Shown piece by piece: positions 42,470-51,111 of a stretch of DNA of 64,000 nt. The position numbers were made by a program, and so were the translations under genes. The stretch lies in contig CABZHT010000001.1 in assembly GCA_902525615.1 (NCBI GenBank), positions 413,282 to 477,281 of the forward strand. The letters run 5' to 3'. Each line of letters starts with the position of its first letter. The first letter of the stretch is position 1. The notes under the pieces were generated by a model. It worked only from the letters and a program-made list of their open reading frames with translations. It ran no database searches and was not told where the DNA came from. The stretch comes from an uncultured Fidelibacterota bacterium. Its GTDB lineage: Bacteria; Fidelibacterota; Marinisomatia; Marinisomatales; Marinisomataceae.

Positions 42470-45148
42470 ATGAACAATAAACAAAAAATATATTTTTTCT
42501 CGCAACTTCAAACTGACGGGGATCAAAACATGGTTGATATCCTTGGTGGTAAGGGGGCGAATATCGCAGAAATGTGTAAGCTTGGTCTTCCTGTTCCTCC
42601 AGGCTTTACCCTGGCTACAAGCCTTTGTTCTGATTACTTAAAAACCAAATCACTGTCAGCCTCCCTAAAGAAAAACATCAAAAAAAACATAACCAAAACG
42701 GAAGGTATTATTGAAAGAACATTTGGCGGATCAAACCCCCTACTTCTTTCTGTTAGATCTGGTGCTCCAGTGTCTATGCCAGGAATGATGGAAACAATAT
42801 TGAACATAGGGCTTACATCTAAAACAATACCCTTTATGATTGATGCCAGTGGAAACGAGTGTTTTGTTTATGACAGTTATCGAAGATTAATTATGATGTA
42901 TGCAGATGTGGTTATGGAGAAGGCGCTAAAGCTAAACAAATCATCGCGCCCAATCAGAGAGCTTATGGAAAAAGAGCTTGATTCAATTAAAAAAGTTAAT
43001 GGCTATAAAAACGACTCTAACATGAAAGCTAAAGACTGGAAGGTGTTGTCTGAAAAATATTTAAAAATAGTAAAAAAAGAATTTGGTGTTCCTTTTCCCG
43101 ACGATCACTACGAACAGCTTTATGGAGCTGTTGCCGCTGTCTTTGAAAGCTGGAACGGAAAAAGAGCAAAAGAATATAGGGGTTTTGAAAAAATTTCTTC
43201 TTCCATGGGAACGGCTGTAAATGTTCAAGCAATGGTTTTTGGAAACTTTGGAAAAGATTCTGGTACAGGCGTTGCCTTTACAAGAAATCCCTCTACTGGA
43301 GAAAACAATTTTTTTGGAGAGTGGTTGCCAAATGCTCAAGGTGAGGATGTTGTTGCGGGTGTCAGAACACCGCACCCTATAATTGATGAAAAAAACAGTA
43401 ATAAATCTTTGTCTGTTGTATTGCCAAAAGCCTTTGAAGATTTAAAAGATGTAAGAAAAAGATTGGAAAACCATTTTGACGACATGCAAGACATTGAATT
43501 CACCATCCAGGAAAATAAACTGTGGATGCTTCAAACAAGAAGGGGTAAAAGAACTGGTGTCGCTGCTATAAAAATTGCAACTGACATGGTAAAAGAAAAG
43601 CTTATAACTAAAGAGGTGGCTGTGGGTAGGGTTCGTCCAGTCCAAATTTATGAAAGCCTCCTAAAAAATATAGTAGCTGAAGACTTAAATAACAACACGC
43701 CGGTTTCTTCTGGTCTTCCTGCGGGTCCTGGTGCATCTTGTGGGTCAGCGGTTTTTACCGCTGAAAAAGCTGAAGCTCTTGGCAAAAAGGGTAAAAAAGT
43801 CATATTGATTCGAGAAGAAACATCGCCGGAAGACATCCATGGAATGCATTATTCTGAAGGAATTTTGACCTCAAGAGGCGGTCTAACTAGCCACGCAGCT
43901 TTAGTTGCTAGAGGTTGGGGTAAAAGCTGTGTTGTCGGATGCCAAGACCTAACTATTGATAAAAGCCATAAGTTTGCAAAAATAGCTGACAAAAAAATAA
44001 AAGAGGGTGACCAAATAACGCTCAATGGGTCCTCTGGAGATATTTACATTGGAGGGTTGAGGTTATTTCAAAATCCGCTGGACAACGTTGGTCCACTTAG
44101 CCAGTTATTGTCGTGGGCAGACAAAATAAGAAAATTAAAAATTAGAACAAATGCAGACACCCCTGAAGACTGTGAAAGGGCGCTTGAGTTTGGCGCGGAA
44201 GGCGTTGGTCTTTGTAGAACCGAACATATGTTTTTCGATGAAAAAAGAGTTCATGAGTTTAGAAAAATGATCTTAGCACAAGATAAAGAGAGTCGTACTT
44301 CCTACCTAAAAAACCTTCTCCCTTTTCAAACAAAAGATTTTTATAAAATATTTAAAAAAATGGACGGTTTGCCAGTAACGGTGCGTCTTTTAGACCCGCC
44401 ACTTCATGAGTTTATTAATATTCAACGCAAAGAAATGAAAAACTTGGCTAACGATATGGGCCTATCTTTAAAGCTGGTTGAAGAAAGGGTTGAGTCTTTG
44501 AAAGAAGCAAACCCTATGTTGGGTCATAGGGGCTGCAGGCTTGGCATTTCTTATCCAGAGGTAACCTCTATGCAGGCGCACGCAATAATTGGTGCTGCTG
44601 TAAGGCTAAAAAAAGAAGGAAAAAACCCTAAAGTAGAGCTGATGATACCACTGGTTTCGAACTTAAAAGAGTTTTTAAATCAAAAGAATATAGTTCTTGA
44701 AGCAAAAAATAAAATTATTGGCAAAAGTGGTTTAAAAATTAATTTAAAAATCGGAACAATGATTGAAGTTCCACGAGCTTGCCTTGTTGCTGAAGACGTT
44801 GCTAAAGAGGCTGACTTTTTTAGTTTTGGCACAAATGATCTTACGCAAACCACCTTTGGTTTTAGTAGAGATGATACGGGTACCTTCTTTCCGCACTATT
44901 TCAATGAGGAGATTTTGTTGGTAGACCCTTTTGAAGAAATTGATCGTAAAGGCGTCGGCAGGCTTATGAAGATGGCAGTAAAAGATGCAAGAGCTGTTAA
45001 AAATAATATCTCTATTGGTATATGTGGAGAACACGGCGGTGAGCCGAAAAGTATAGAGTTTTGTAAAATATTGGGCCTTGATTATGTCAGCTGTTCTCCT
45101 TATCGTGTACCTATTGCACGTCTTGCTGCGGCACAAGTTGAGATATGA
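42470..45148 (+). CDS. ppdK: Pyruvate, phosphate dikinase
   Basis: Interconverts pyruvate + ATP + Pi and PEP + AMP + PPi. Full length (892 aa): N-terminal nucleotide-binding part (LGGKGANIAEMCKLGLPVPP, SVRSGAPVSMPGMMET), the swivelling phospho-His domain (LTSRGGLTSHAALVARGWGK), and the PEP/pyruvate barrel (GAEGVGLCRTEHMFF, MIEVPRACLVAE, FSFGTNDLTQTTFGFSRDD, GICGEHGGEP). No truncation. It can serve gluconeogenesis or PPi-linked glycolysis; the membrane pyrophosphatase at 17-19 kb uses the same PPi pool. It overlaps the next gene by 4 bases. Confidence 0.97.
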   Translation: MNNKQKIYFFSQLQTDGDQNMVDILGGKGANIAEMCKLGLPVPPGFTLATSLCSDYLKTKSLSASLKKNIKKNITKTEGIIERTFGGSNPLLLSVRSGAPVSMPGMMETILNIGLTSKTIPFMIDASGNECFVYDSYRRLIMMYADVVMEKALKLNKSSRPIRELMEKELDSIKKVNGYKNDSNMKAKDWKVLSEKYLKIVKKEFGVPFPDDHYEQLYGAVAAVFESWNGKRAKEYRGFEKISSSMGTAVNVQAMVFGNFGKDSGTGVAFTRNPSTGENNFFGEWLPNAQGEDVVAGVRTPHPIIDEKNSNKSLSVVLPKAFEDLKDVRKRLENHFDDMQDIEFTIQENKLWMLQTRRGKRTGVAAIKIATDMVKEKLITKEVAVGRVRPVQIYESLLKNIVAEDLNNNTPVSSGLPAGPGASCGSAVFTAEKAEALGKKGKKVILIREETSPEDIHGMHYSEGILTSRGGLTSHAALVARGWGKSCVVGCQDLTIDKSHKFAKIADKKIKEGDQITLNGSSGDIYIGGLRLFQNPLDNVGPLSQLLSWADKIRKLKIRTNADTPEDCERALEFGAEGVGLCRTEHMFFDEKRVHEFRKMILAQDKESRTSYLKNLLPFQTKDFYKIFKKMDGLPVTVRLLDPPLHEFINIQRKEMKNLANDMGLSLKLVEERVESLKEANPMLGHRGCRLGISYPEVTSMQAHAIIGAAVRLKKEGKNPKVELMIPLVSNLKEFLNQKNIVLEAKNKIIGKSGLKINLKIGTMIEVPRACLVAEDVAKEADFFSFGTNDLTQTTFGFSRDDTGTFFPHYFNEEILLVDPFEEIDRKGVGRLMKMAVKDARAVKNNISIGICGEHGGEPKSIEFCKILGLDYVSCSPYRVPIARLAAAQVEI

Positions 45149-46341
45149 GTAGAAAATATAAAATAGTTATTTTTGGTGCTACCGGGTTCACTGGCGAGCT
45201 TTGTGCAAGGTTTATGTCTGAAAGATACTCTGACATTTCAATAGCAATTGCTGGAAGAAGTGCAGAAAAACTAAAGAAGATTAAAAAAACCAACAACCTT
45301 CCTTTTCCTGCTATTGTTGCGGAGGCCTTTGACGTTGATGCGCTTAATAAAATGTGTAAGGACGCTGAAGTTGTTCTTTCAACAGTTGGACCATATCATA
45401 AATATGGCTCTATTCTTTTAGAGGCTTGTATTAATAATGGATGTCACTATGTTGATATAACGGGAGAAGGTTTTTGGATAAAAGACATGATTGACAAACA
45501 CCATGAAGCTGCTGAGAAAAATGGGTTAAGAATAATTAACGCTTGTGGTTTTGATTCTGCCCCCTCTGACCTTGGGTCATTTTATGCTGTGAATCAGGTT
45601 GACGGAGAAGTTAAGAACATTCAGTGTTTTCAAGCCTGGAAGGGTGAGGCTTCTGGCGGAACAATGGAAACCATGTTTTCTTCAATGGATGCAAAGCTAG
45701 CTAAGGGTGGGCTTGGAAAATTTTCTTTAAACCCAAAAAACTCTGTTTCTGAAAATCAAAAAAAAAATACAAATGACAAAATTAAAATTCACAAAATACC
45801 TCATCTTGGTGGGTGGACGGGGCCCTTTGTGATGGCTCTACCAAACACCAGGGTTGTAAGAAGATCGGCAGCACTATCAAAGACTACTGGAAAGTATTAT
45901 GGAGATGATTTTGTTTATTCTGAAGGTGCATATTATTCAAAAAAGGGTGCTGCAAGAAAGGTGTCTTTTATGACACTGGCTCTTGGTCTGGTTATTATTT
46001 CTCCTTTGCGCAAACTATTAAGGGGGTTTTTTAGAAAGCCAGGTGAGGGTCCTTCACAAAAAGCAATGGATTCTGGCTTCTTTAAAAGTAGGTTTTTGGT
46101 TAAAACTCAAGACGATATTCGCGCTTTCTCTGTGTCATCAAGCGGCGACCCCGGCTATAAAATGACGTCAAGAATGGCGTGTGAAAGCGCTTTGTGTTTA
46201 GCCGTTGAAAACCCTGCAGATCTTCCTGGCGGCGAGGGGTTTGGTGGTCTTCTAACCCCATCTATTGGGCTTGGAAACGTACTTATAAAAAGACTAAAAA
46301 ATATTGGGGTAGTTTTTGAAGAAATACCCCTTAATAATTAA
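45145..46341 (+). CDS. Saccharopine dehydrogenase-like NAD(P)-binding reductase
   Basis: 398 aa with an N-terminal Rossmann fold (IVIFGATGFTGELCARFM) and SCCPDH-family segments GRSAEKLKKIK, VLSTVGPYHKYGS, VDITGEGFWIKDMI and NACGFDSAPSDLG. Related proteins include trans-acting enoyl reductases of lipid synthesis as well as uncharacterised SCCPDH proteins; it is unlikely to be a true lysine-pathway enzyme. It starts as ATGA inside ppdK and its stop interlocks with that of the Smr gene. Substrate unknown. Confidence 0.85.
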   Translation: MSRKYKIVIFGATGFTGELCARFMSERYSDISIAIAGRSAEKLKKIKKTNNLPFPAIVAEAFDVDALNKMCKDAEVVLSTVGPYHKYGSILLEACINNGCHYVDITGEGFWIKDMIDKHHEAAEKNGLRIINACGFDSAPSDLGSFYAVNQVDGEVKNIQCFQAWKGEASGGTMETMFSSMDAKLAKGGLGKFSLNPKNSVSENQKKNTNDKIKIHKIPHLGGWTGPFVMALPNTRVVRRSAALSKTTGKYYGDDFVYSEGAYYSKKGAARKVSFMTLALGLVIISPLRKLLRGFFRKPGEGPSQKAMDSGFFKSRFLVKTQDDIRAFSVSSSGDPGYKMTSRMACESALCLAVENPADLPGGEGFGGLLTPSIGLGNVLIKRLKNIGVVFEEIPLNN

Positions 46342-46655
46342 AGCCAAAAAATTGTTACGCCCGGATTTCTGTTGTTAAAATCCCTGTCGCTCTTGTTTGA
46401 AAGTTCTGACCTCATGCTTACGGCCTCTTTATTAAATGTATTATAGTCTTCTCCAGGAATTACAGCCCTAAACCTACCCTCTTGCTCTTTCGCCCACGAT
46501 CTGACTTTTTTTGCAATGCTTCCTGACCCTAAACCATGAATTATTTTAACAGCCACTACACCATCCTTTTTAGCGTTACTTATTGCGACCTCCAAAAGTA
46601 CAAGAGCCTCAGAGGAAGACTGTCTAGCGTGTGCAATGTCTACTGTTTTGATCAT
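46338..46655 (-). CDS. Smr-domain protein, small
   Basis: 105 aa. The segment VKIIHGLGSGSIAKKVRSWA matches the core of Smr domains found at the C-terminus of MutS2 and in free-standing nucleases. The preceding DIAHARQSSSEALVLLEVAI helix also fits. Upstream parts of MutS2 are absent, so it is a stand-alone Smr. Possible RNA or DNA nicking activity; function not established. Confidence 0.7.
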   Translation of the reverse strand: MIKTVDIAHARQSSSEALVLLEVAISNAKKDGVVAVKIIHGLGSGSIAKKVRSWAKEQEGRFRAVIPGEDYNTFNKEAVSMRSELSNKSDRDFNNRNPGVTIFWL

Positions 46656-46690
46656 GCTAAAAATTACATAAAAATTTATTCGTCATAACA

Positions 46691-46699
46691 TGGTATAAT
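46691..46699 (+). promoter_or_regulatory. Extended -10 promoter for the aldehyde dehydrogenase gene
   Basis: TGGTATAAT is a perfect extended -10 element (TGnTATAAT). Its position 22 bases before the ATG gives a leader of about 16 bases. No -35 is visible at 17 bases, which extended -10 promoters do not need. Confidence 0.5.
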
Positions 46700-46721
46700 A
46701 AAATTTCATATATTTCTTGTT

Positions 46722-48119
46722 ATGCAATCCATTGAGGCAATTTTTAAAACACAACAAGCAAGGAGCTTAGGCCTAAGGAACAGCTCAGCCAAAGAAAGAA
46801 GGTTAAAGCTACAACTTCTTCTTAAAAACTTTTTAGAAATGGAAGAAGAGGTCCTTTCTGCCCTATCAAGCGACCTTGGAAAATCTAAAACTGAGGCGTT
46901 GTTAGCAGAAGTTTATGGAGTCAAATCTGAGGCAGAATTTGCAATAAAAAACATTCACAGGTGGATGAAAATAAAAAGGGTTGCAAGCCCCTTGACTATA
47001 TCCTTTAGTAAAAGCTGGGTTAAGCCCGAGCCAAAAGGAAATATTTTAATAATATCTCCTTGGAATTATCCAATTATGCTTTGTTTGAATCCGCTTATTG
47101 CTGCAATTTCTTCCGGAAACACAGCAATAATTAAGCCGTCAGAACTTACACCGGCCTCCGGTGAGTTTATGAAAAAATTAATTGAGAAAACCTTTTCTTC
47201 AGATGAGGTTGCTGTTTTTTTAGGAGAAAAAGACGTGGCTGAAAAACTGCTAGACCTTCCTTTTAATCACATTATGTTTACTGGTAGCCCAAGGGTTGGC
47301 AAGCTTGTTATGAAGGCGGCTTCAAAACACCTCGCCGGCGTTACTCTTGAGCTGGGTGGTAAGTCCCCTGTTATTGTTGACAAGAGCGCAAATATAAGTG
47401 ATGCTGCTTGGAAAATTTCTTTTTACAAGTTTGCAAATGCGGGCCAAACATGTACAGCCCCAGATTATATTCTTTGCGATGAGGGCGTACACAACGATCT
47501 TGTTACTGCTTTACAAAAAAATATGGCACAATTTTTTCCTAAGGGAGTGGATGCGGCCACGAAAGACTATTGCTCTATTGCCAACGAACACCACTTCAAC
47601 AGGCTTAAGGATGCTTTGGAGGGCGCTGTTTCGGGTGGAGTAGAGGTTGTTTGTGGAGGAGAGATCTCTAAAAGTGGGCTATATTTTTCACCTGCTATTT
47701 TAACTGGAGTGGGTTATAATAATCCAATTATGCAGGAAGAAATTTTTGGTCCTATTCTGCCCATTATTAAGGTTAAAAACCTTGATGAATCTATTAGATA
47801 TATAAACAACAACGAAAAGCCGTTGGCTCTTTATCTTTTTAGCAACAAGTCTTCTGTGCACAAGAAGGTTTTAAAAAACACCTCAAGCGGCGGCATGGTG
47901 ATTAATGACTGTGTTTTACACCACATGAACCCCAATCTTCCTTTTGGTGGAATAAACAATAGTGGTGTTGGTAGCTATCACGGCAAGTTTGGCTTTGATG
48001 CTTTTTCACATCAAAAAGCTGTTTTGAAGAGCAGTTCGCTGTCTCCTTTTAAGATAATGCTACCACCGTACAACAACACTAAAGAGGCGTTGGCTAATCT
48101 GATAAAAAAATATTTCTAG
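46722..48119 (+). CDS. Aldehyde dehydrogenase (ALDH3-like)
   Basis: NAD(P)-dependent oxidation of aldehydes, probably medium- or long-chain. 465 aa without the extra N-terminal part of class 1/2 enzymes, as in ALDH3/fatty aldehyde dehydrogenases. NISPWNYP-like segment (IISPWNYPIML), GSPRVGKLVMKAAS, catalytic Glu LELGGKSPVIVD and catalytic Cys ANAGQTCTAPDY are all present. The 3' end overlaps the lytic transglycosylase gene by 26 bases, the longest convergent overlap here. It has its own promoter. Confidence 0.92.
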   Translation: MQSIEAIFKTQQARSLGLRNSSAKERRLKLQLLLKNFLEMEEEVLSALSSDLGKSKTEALLAEVYGVKSEAEFAIKNIHRWMKIKRVASPLTISFSKSWVKPEPKGNILIISPWNYPIMLCLNPLIAAISSGNTAIIKPSELTPASGEFMKKLIEKTFSSDEVAVFLGEKDVAEKLLDLPFNHIMFTGSPRVGKLVMKAASKHLAGVTLELGGKSPVIVDKSANISDAAWKISFYKFANAGQTCTAPDYILCDEGVHNDLVTALQKNMAQFFPKGVDAATKDYCSIANEHHFNRLKDALEGAVSGGVEVVCGGEISKSGLYFSPAILTGVGYNNPIMQEEIFGPILPIIKVKNLDESIRYINNNEKPLALYLFSNKSSVHKKVLKNTSSGGMVINDCVLHHMNPNLPFGGINNSGVGSYHGKFGFDAFSHQKAVLKSSSLSPFKIMLPPYNNTKEALANLIKKYF

Positions 48120-48906
48120 CTATTTCATTTCTTAGGTCAATTATGATGTTTGCATATTTATCTGACCTGTTATACGTTCTTATGGCTCTCCAGGCTTTTG
48201 ATTTGTAGGTAAAATTATAATCGTTCTTTGGGTAGCCGTTTTCTACAAGGTAAAATGCTACGCTCCCCATGACATCCTCCCAGCTAAATGGGTCTTTTTT
48301 CCCATCATTGTTATAGTCAATTGATAGCCTGTTAAAGCTGGAAGGTATAAATTGACCAAACCCAAACGCCCCGGCATAAGAGCCTTCAAGAGAAAAAGGG
48401 TCTATGTCGTTTTCTGAACAAAAAATTAAAAGCTCTGCTATCTCTCTGGTTGCCCAGCTAGACCTTTTGGGCATTTTCATTGCCTGTGTGTATAAAGAAT
48501 TAATTACTGAAAACTCTGAAACTTTTGAACCATAGTTTGTTTCAACGCCAATAATTGCAACCAAAACTATTGGATCTATTTCGAACTCTCTTGCCACCTT
48601 TGAAAGCAGGGTTTTGTTTTTTTTATAAAAACTTACTCCACCATCAATTCTTTGTTTGTTAAAAAATATCTTTTTGTACTGTTCATACGTTTTAATTTTT
48701 TCTGGTTTGTTGTTAAACCTTGTGAGGACGCCCTCATCCACCTTAAGCCTCTTGTCTTCGAACGTGTTAAGTACATACTCTGTAGATGGAGTTTTTTGTT
48801 CTTTGGTATAAGCGACAACCTTTTTAACTATTTGTTCTTTACCTGACCCTAGTAGGGTTGTTGTATAAAATATAATGCTTAGTATAACTATAAGGTTTAT
48901 TTTCAT
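48094..48906 (-). CDS. mltB: Lytic murein transglycosylase, MltB type
   Basis: Cleaves peptidoglycan glycan strands to 1,6-anhydro products. A signal peptide (about 1-20) is followed by an SLT_2 domain: catalytic Glu in IGVETNYGSKV, then GAFGFGQFIPSSFNRL, a Ca-loop-like DYNNDGKKDPFSW, and GSVAFYLVENGYPKN. Length 270 aa. No lipoprotein Cys is at the usual place, so it may be periplasmic. Its start codon is only 4 bases from that of the divergent EamA gene. Confidence 0.9.
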   Translation of the reverse strand: MKINLIVILSIIFYTTTLLGSGKEQIVKKVVAYTKEQKTPSTEYVLNTFEDKRLKVDEGVLTRFNNKPEKIKTYEQYKKIFFNKQRIDGGVSFYKKNKTLLSKVAREFEIDPIVLVAIIGVETNYGSKVSEFSVINSLYTQAMKMPKRSSWATREIAELLIFCSENDIDPFSLEGSYAGAFGFGQFIPSSFNRLSIDYNNDGKKDPFSWEDVMGSVAFYLVENGYPKNDYNFTYKSKAWRAIRTYNRSDKYANIIIDLRNEIARNIFLSD

Positions 48907-48910
48907 TTAT

Positions 48911-49762
48911 ATGGGCCTTCTTTTAAAAAATAAATATGTACTTTTATTTATTGCTCTTCTTGCTGTTAGCTCTTCAGCTTGGGTTGTAAGGTTTCTACCC
49001 GAGCTCTCTGCAACAACAATAGCTTTTTGGAGAATGTTTCTCGCAAGCCTTATGGCTTTTGCTATATCTTACAAAACTATTCTTACTTTTGTTCCAAATA
49101 AAAAGGTTTTACTTGCAGGAATATTTCTTGGTTTTCATTTTGCCTTGTTTTTTAGAAGTGTTCAACTAACCTCTATAGCTGAAGCTGCTCTGCTTGGGAC
49201 CATTGCTCCCGTTTTTACAGAGGTTTATTCTATTGTGTTTCAAAAAAAGAGTTTTTCTATTAAGGTCTTCTTTGGGCTGTCTCTTGCTCTTTTGGGTGCA
49301 TACACACTTATTAGCCAAAGCAGTTTTAGCGACACGAGTTCTCTTGGTAACCTACTGGCCGTTCTTTGTTCTATTGCAATGGCGGTTGTGCTTCTTGTTG
49401 GAAAGGATGTTAGGAAGAGCGTGGGCCTGTTTGAATATTCTCGTTGGTTGTTTTTATATGCTGCTGCCTGTCTTTTTGTAATATCTATTTATCAGGGGGT
49501 AAACGTATTATCTTTCAACAATCAGGACTTTGGGTGGTTTGTTTTTCTTGCAGCCATACCAACAATGGTTGGTCATAATATTTTTTATTTTTTAGTTAAA
49601 ACGCTTAGTGCTACCACTATTGCAGCTGTACCTCTTGGGGAACCTGTTATTTCTTCTGTAGGAGCCTTCTTTCTGTTCAACGAGCCTGTTGGTCTGTTTG
49701 TTTTTTTGGGTGGATCAATTACGCTTTTGGGTGTTTATATAATAATACGAAACGATGTTTAA
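48911..49762 (+). CDS. EamA/DMT-family permease
   Basis: 283 aa, about ten membrane helices in two EamA repeats (first about 5-130, second about 145-280). The repeat marks LSATTIAFWRMFLASLMAF and LSATTIAAVPLGEPVISSVG are visible. It exports or imports a small metabolite, identity unknown. I choose the ATG at 48911; the frame is open to 48875 inside mltB but that part is unlike the family. The stop forms TTAA with that of thyA. Confidence 0.88.
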   Translation: MGLLLKNKYVLLFIALLAVSSSAWVVRFLPELSATTIAFWRMFLASLMAFAISYKTILTFVPNKKVLLAGIFLGFHFALFFRSVQLTSIAEAALLGTIAPVFTEVYSIVFQKKSFSIKVFFGLSLALLGAYTLISQSSFSDTSSLGNLLAVLCSIAMAVVLLVGKDVRKSVGLFEYSRWLFLYAAACLFVISIYQGVNVLSFNNQDFGWFVFLAAIPTMVGHNIFYFLVKTLSATTIAAVPLGEPVISSVGAFFLFNEPVGLFVFLGGSITLLGVYIIIRNDV

Positions 49763-50625
49763 ACCGCCATTGGGGCCTTAATGCTTTCCATTGGACTGTA
49801 GTCAACCAGCCTGAAGTCTTTGGGGGTAGACCTTAAAACCTCTTCCATTGAATTAAATTTTGGAATTTGCAGGCTTGGTGGTTGCATGGGTTTGCGCTGA
49901 ATCTGTTCTTTTACTTGTTCGAAGTGGTTGTTATAAATATGGCAATCTCCTCCTGTCCAAATAAAATCTCCAGGTTTTAAGTTTAAAATTTCAGAAAAAA
50001 TACAAACCAAAAGACTATAAGAGGCAATGTTAAAAGGTACCCCTAAAAACATATCTGCACTTCTTTGATATAATTGACAGCTTAACTCTTTGTCTTGAAC
50101 ATGAAACTGAAAAAGCGTGTGACATGGCGGCAAAGCCATTTCATCAACCTTGTCTACATTCCATGCGCTTACTATATGCCTTCTGCTGTTGGGGTTGTTT
50201 TTTAAATCTAAGATTATTTTTCTTATTTGGTCTTCTCCGCCAACATCTCTCCCCCAAGACCTCCACTGTTTTCCATAAACAGGTCCTAGTTCTTTTTGTA
50301 TTTCGTTGTTTAAATATCCAAGCTCTACGCCCTGCTTGTTTGCGTTAGCCGTCCAAATAGTTTTTTTGTCTACTATCTCGTCTCTTTTTTTGCCGAAATG
50401 TATTTCTGCCAACCTTCTTTCATCTGTGCTGCCCTCTAAAAACCAAAGCAGTTCGCTAACAACGCTTTTCCATGCTAGCTTTTTTGTTGTCACAGCCGGA
50501 AAGCTGTTTCTAAGATCAAAGCGCATCTGATATCCAAAAACGCCTCTTGTTCCTACGCCTGTTCTGTCGTCTCTTTGTTTCCCGTTCTCAAGAATGTTTT
50601 CTAACGCTTTTATATATTGTTTCAT
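49759..50625 (-). CDS. thyA: Thymidylate synthase
   Basis: Makes dTMP from dUMP with methylene-THF, giving DHF. DRTGVGTRGVFGYQMRFDLR, catalytic Cys in LPPCHTLFQFHV, SCQLYQRSADMFLGVPFNIA and the C-terminal MAV are typical. Length 288 aa. I start at MKQYIKALEN (50625), overlapping the folA stop as ATGA; the frame from 50640 adds five residues. ThyA oxidises THF and thus depends on the coupled DHFR. Last gene of the dnaN run. Confidence 0.97.
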   Translation of the reverse strand: MKQYIKALENILENGKQRDDRTGVGTRGVFGYQMRFDLRNSFPAVTTKKLAWKSVVSELLWFLEGSTDERRLAEIHFGKKRDEIVDKKTIWTANANKQGVELGYLNNEIQKELGPVYGKQWRSWGRDVGGEDQIRKIILDLKNNPNSRRHIVSAWNVDKVDEMALPPCHTLFQFHVQDKELSCQLYQRSADMFLGVPFNIASYSLLVCIFSEILNLKPGDFIWTGGDCHIYNNHFEQVKEQIQRKPMQPPSLQIPKFNSMEEVLRSTPKDFRLVDYSPMESIKAPMAV

Positions 50626-51110
50626 TTTACCTTTTTCCAAATCTGGAATTCTACTTCTTCGTGTTTTTCAAACCAGGTTTTTTTAAAAAGCCTTTCTATA
50701 TTTTCCAGAGACAAAAAACCGTCGCAACTATATTCTCCCGGTATTCGGCTTAAATAAAACTCTTCAATTGTTTCAATTGTTTGCTCAATTATGTTTGGGC
50801 CACCAATTACCCAAATAGTTTTGTTGGAATTTTCTTTTTTAAGGGTTTTAAGTTCAACATTAAGGTCTCCGCAAATATATTTATCTGCTCCAGGAAACTC
50901 TTCTTTTCTTGAGGTTGCCAAAACGTTTATTCTGTTTGGCAGGGGCCATGGCATCAATGGATCAATCCATGTTTTTGAGCCCATTACAACCACGTTGTTT
51001 GTGGTGTTTTTTTTAAACCAACTAAGGTCTTTTGTGTTTTTTGGCCAAGGTATTGACCCCTTCTTACTTACGCCCCCTCTTTTGTCGCAGGCTAAAATTG
51101 CTTTAATCAT
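50622..51110 (-). CDS. folA: Dihydrofolate reductase
   Basis: Reduces DHF to THF with NADPH. Marks: ILACDKRGGVSKKGSIPWP at the start, the conserved Trp in LSWFKKNT, VVMGSKTW, and WVIGGPNI. Length 162 aa is standard. It is one base after the M16 protease stop and overlaps thyA by 4, the classic DHFR-TS pair in the order folA-thyA. Confidence 0.95.
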   Translation of the reverse strand: MIKAILACDKRGGVSKKGSIPWPKNTKDLSWFKKNTTNNVVVMGSKTWIDPLMPWPLPNRINVLATSRKEEFPGADKYICGDLNVELKTLKKENSNKTIWVIGGPNIIEQTIETIEEFYLSRIPGEYSCDGFLSLENIERLFKKTWFEKHEEVEFQIWKKVK

Positions 51111-51111
51111 T

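Noticed and set aside
42470-45148. Several antisense frames of 60-130 codons opposite ppdK
   Set aside because: They follow from codon bias of the real gene; no homology and no gene-end junctions.
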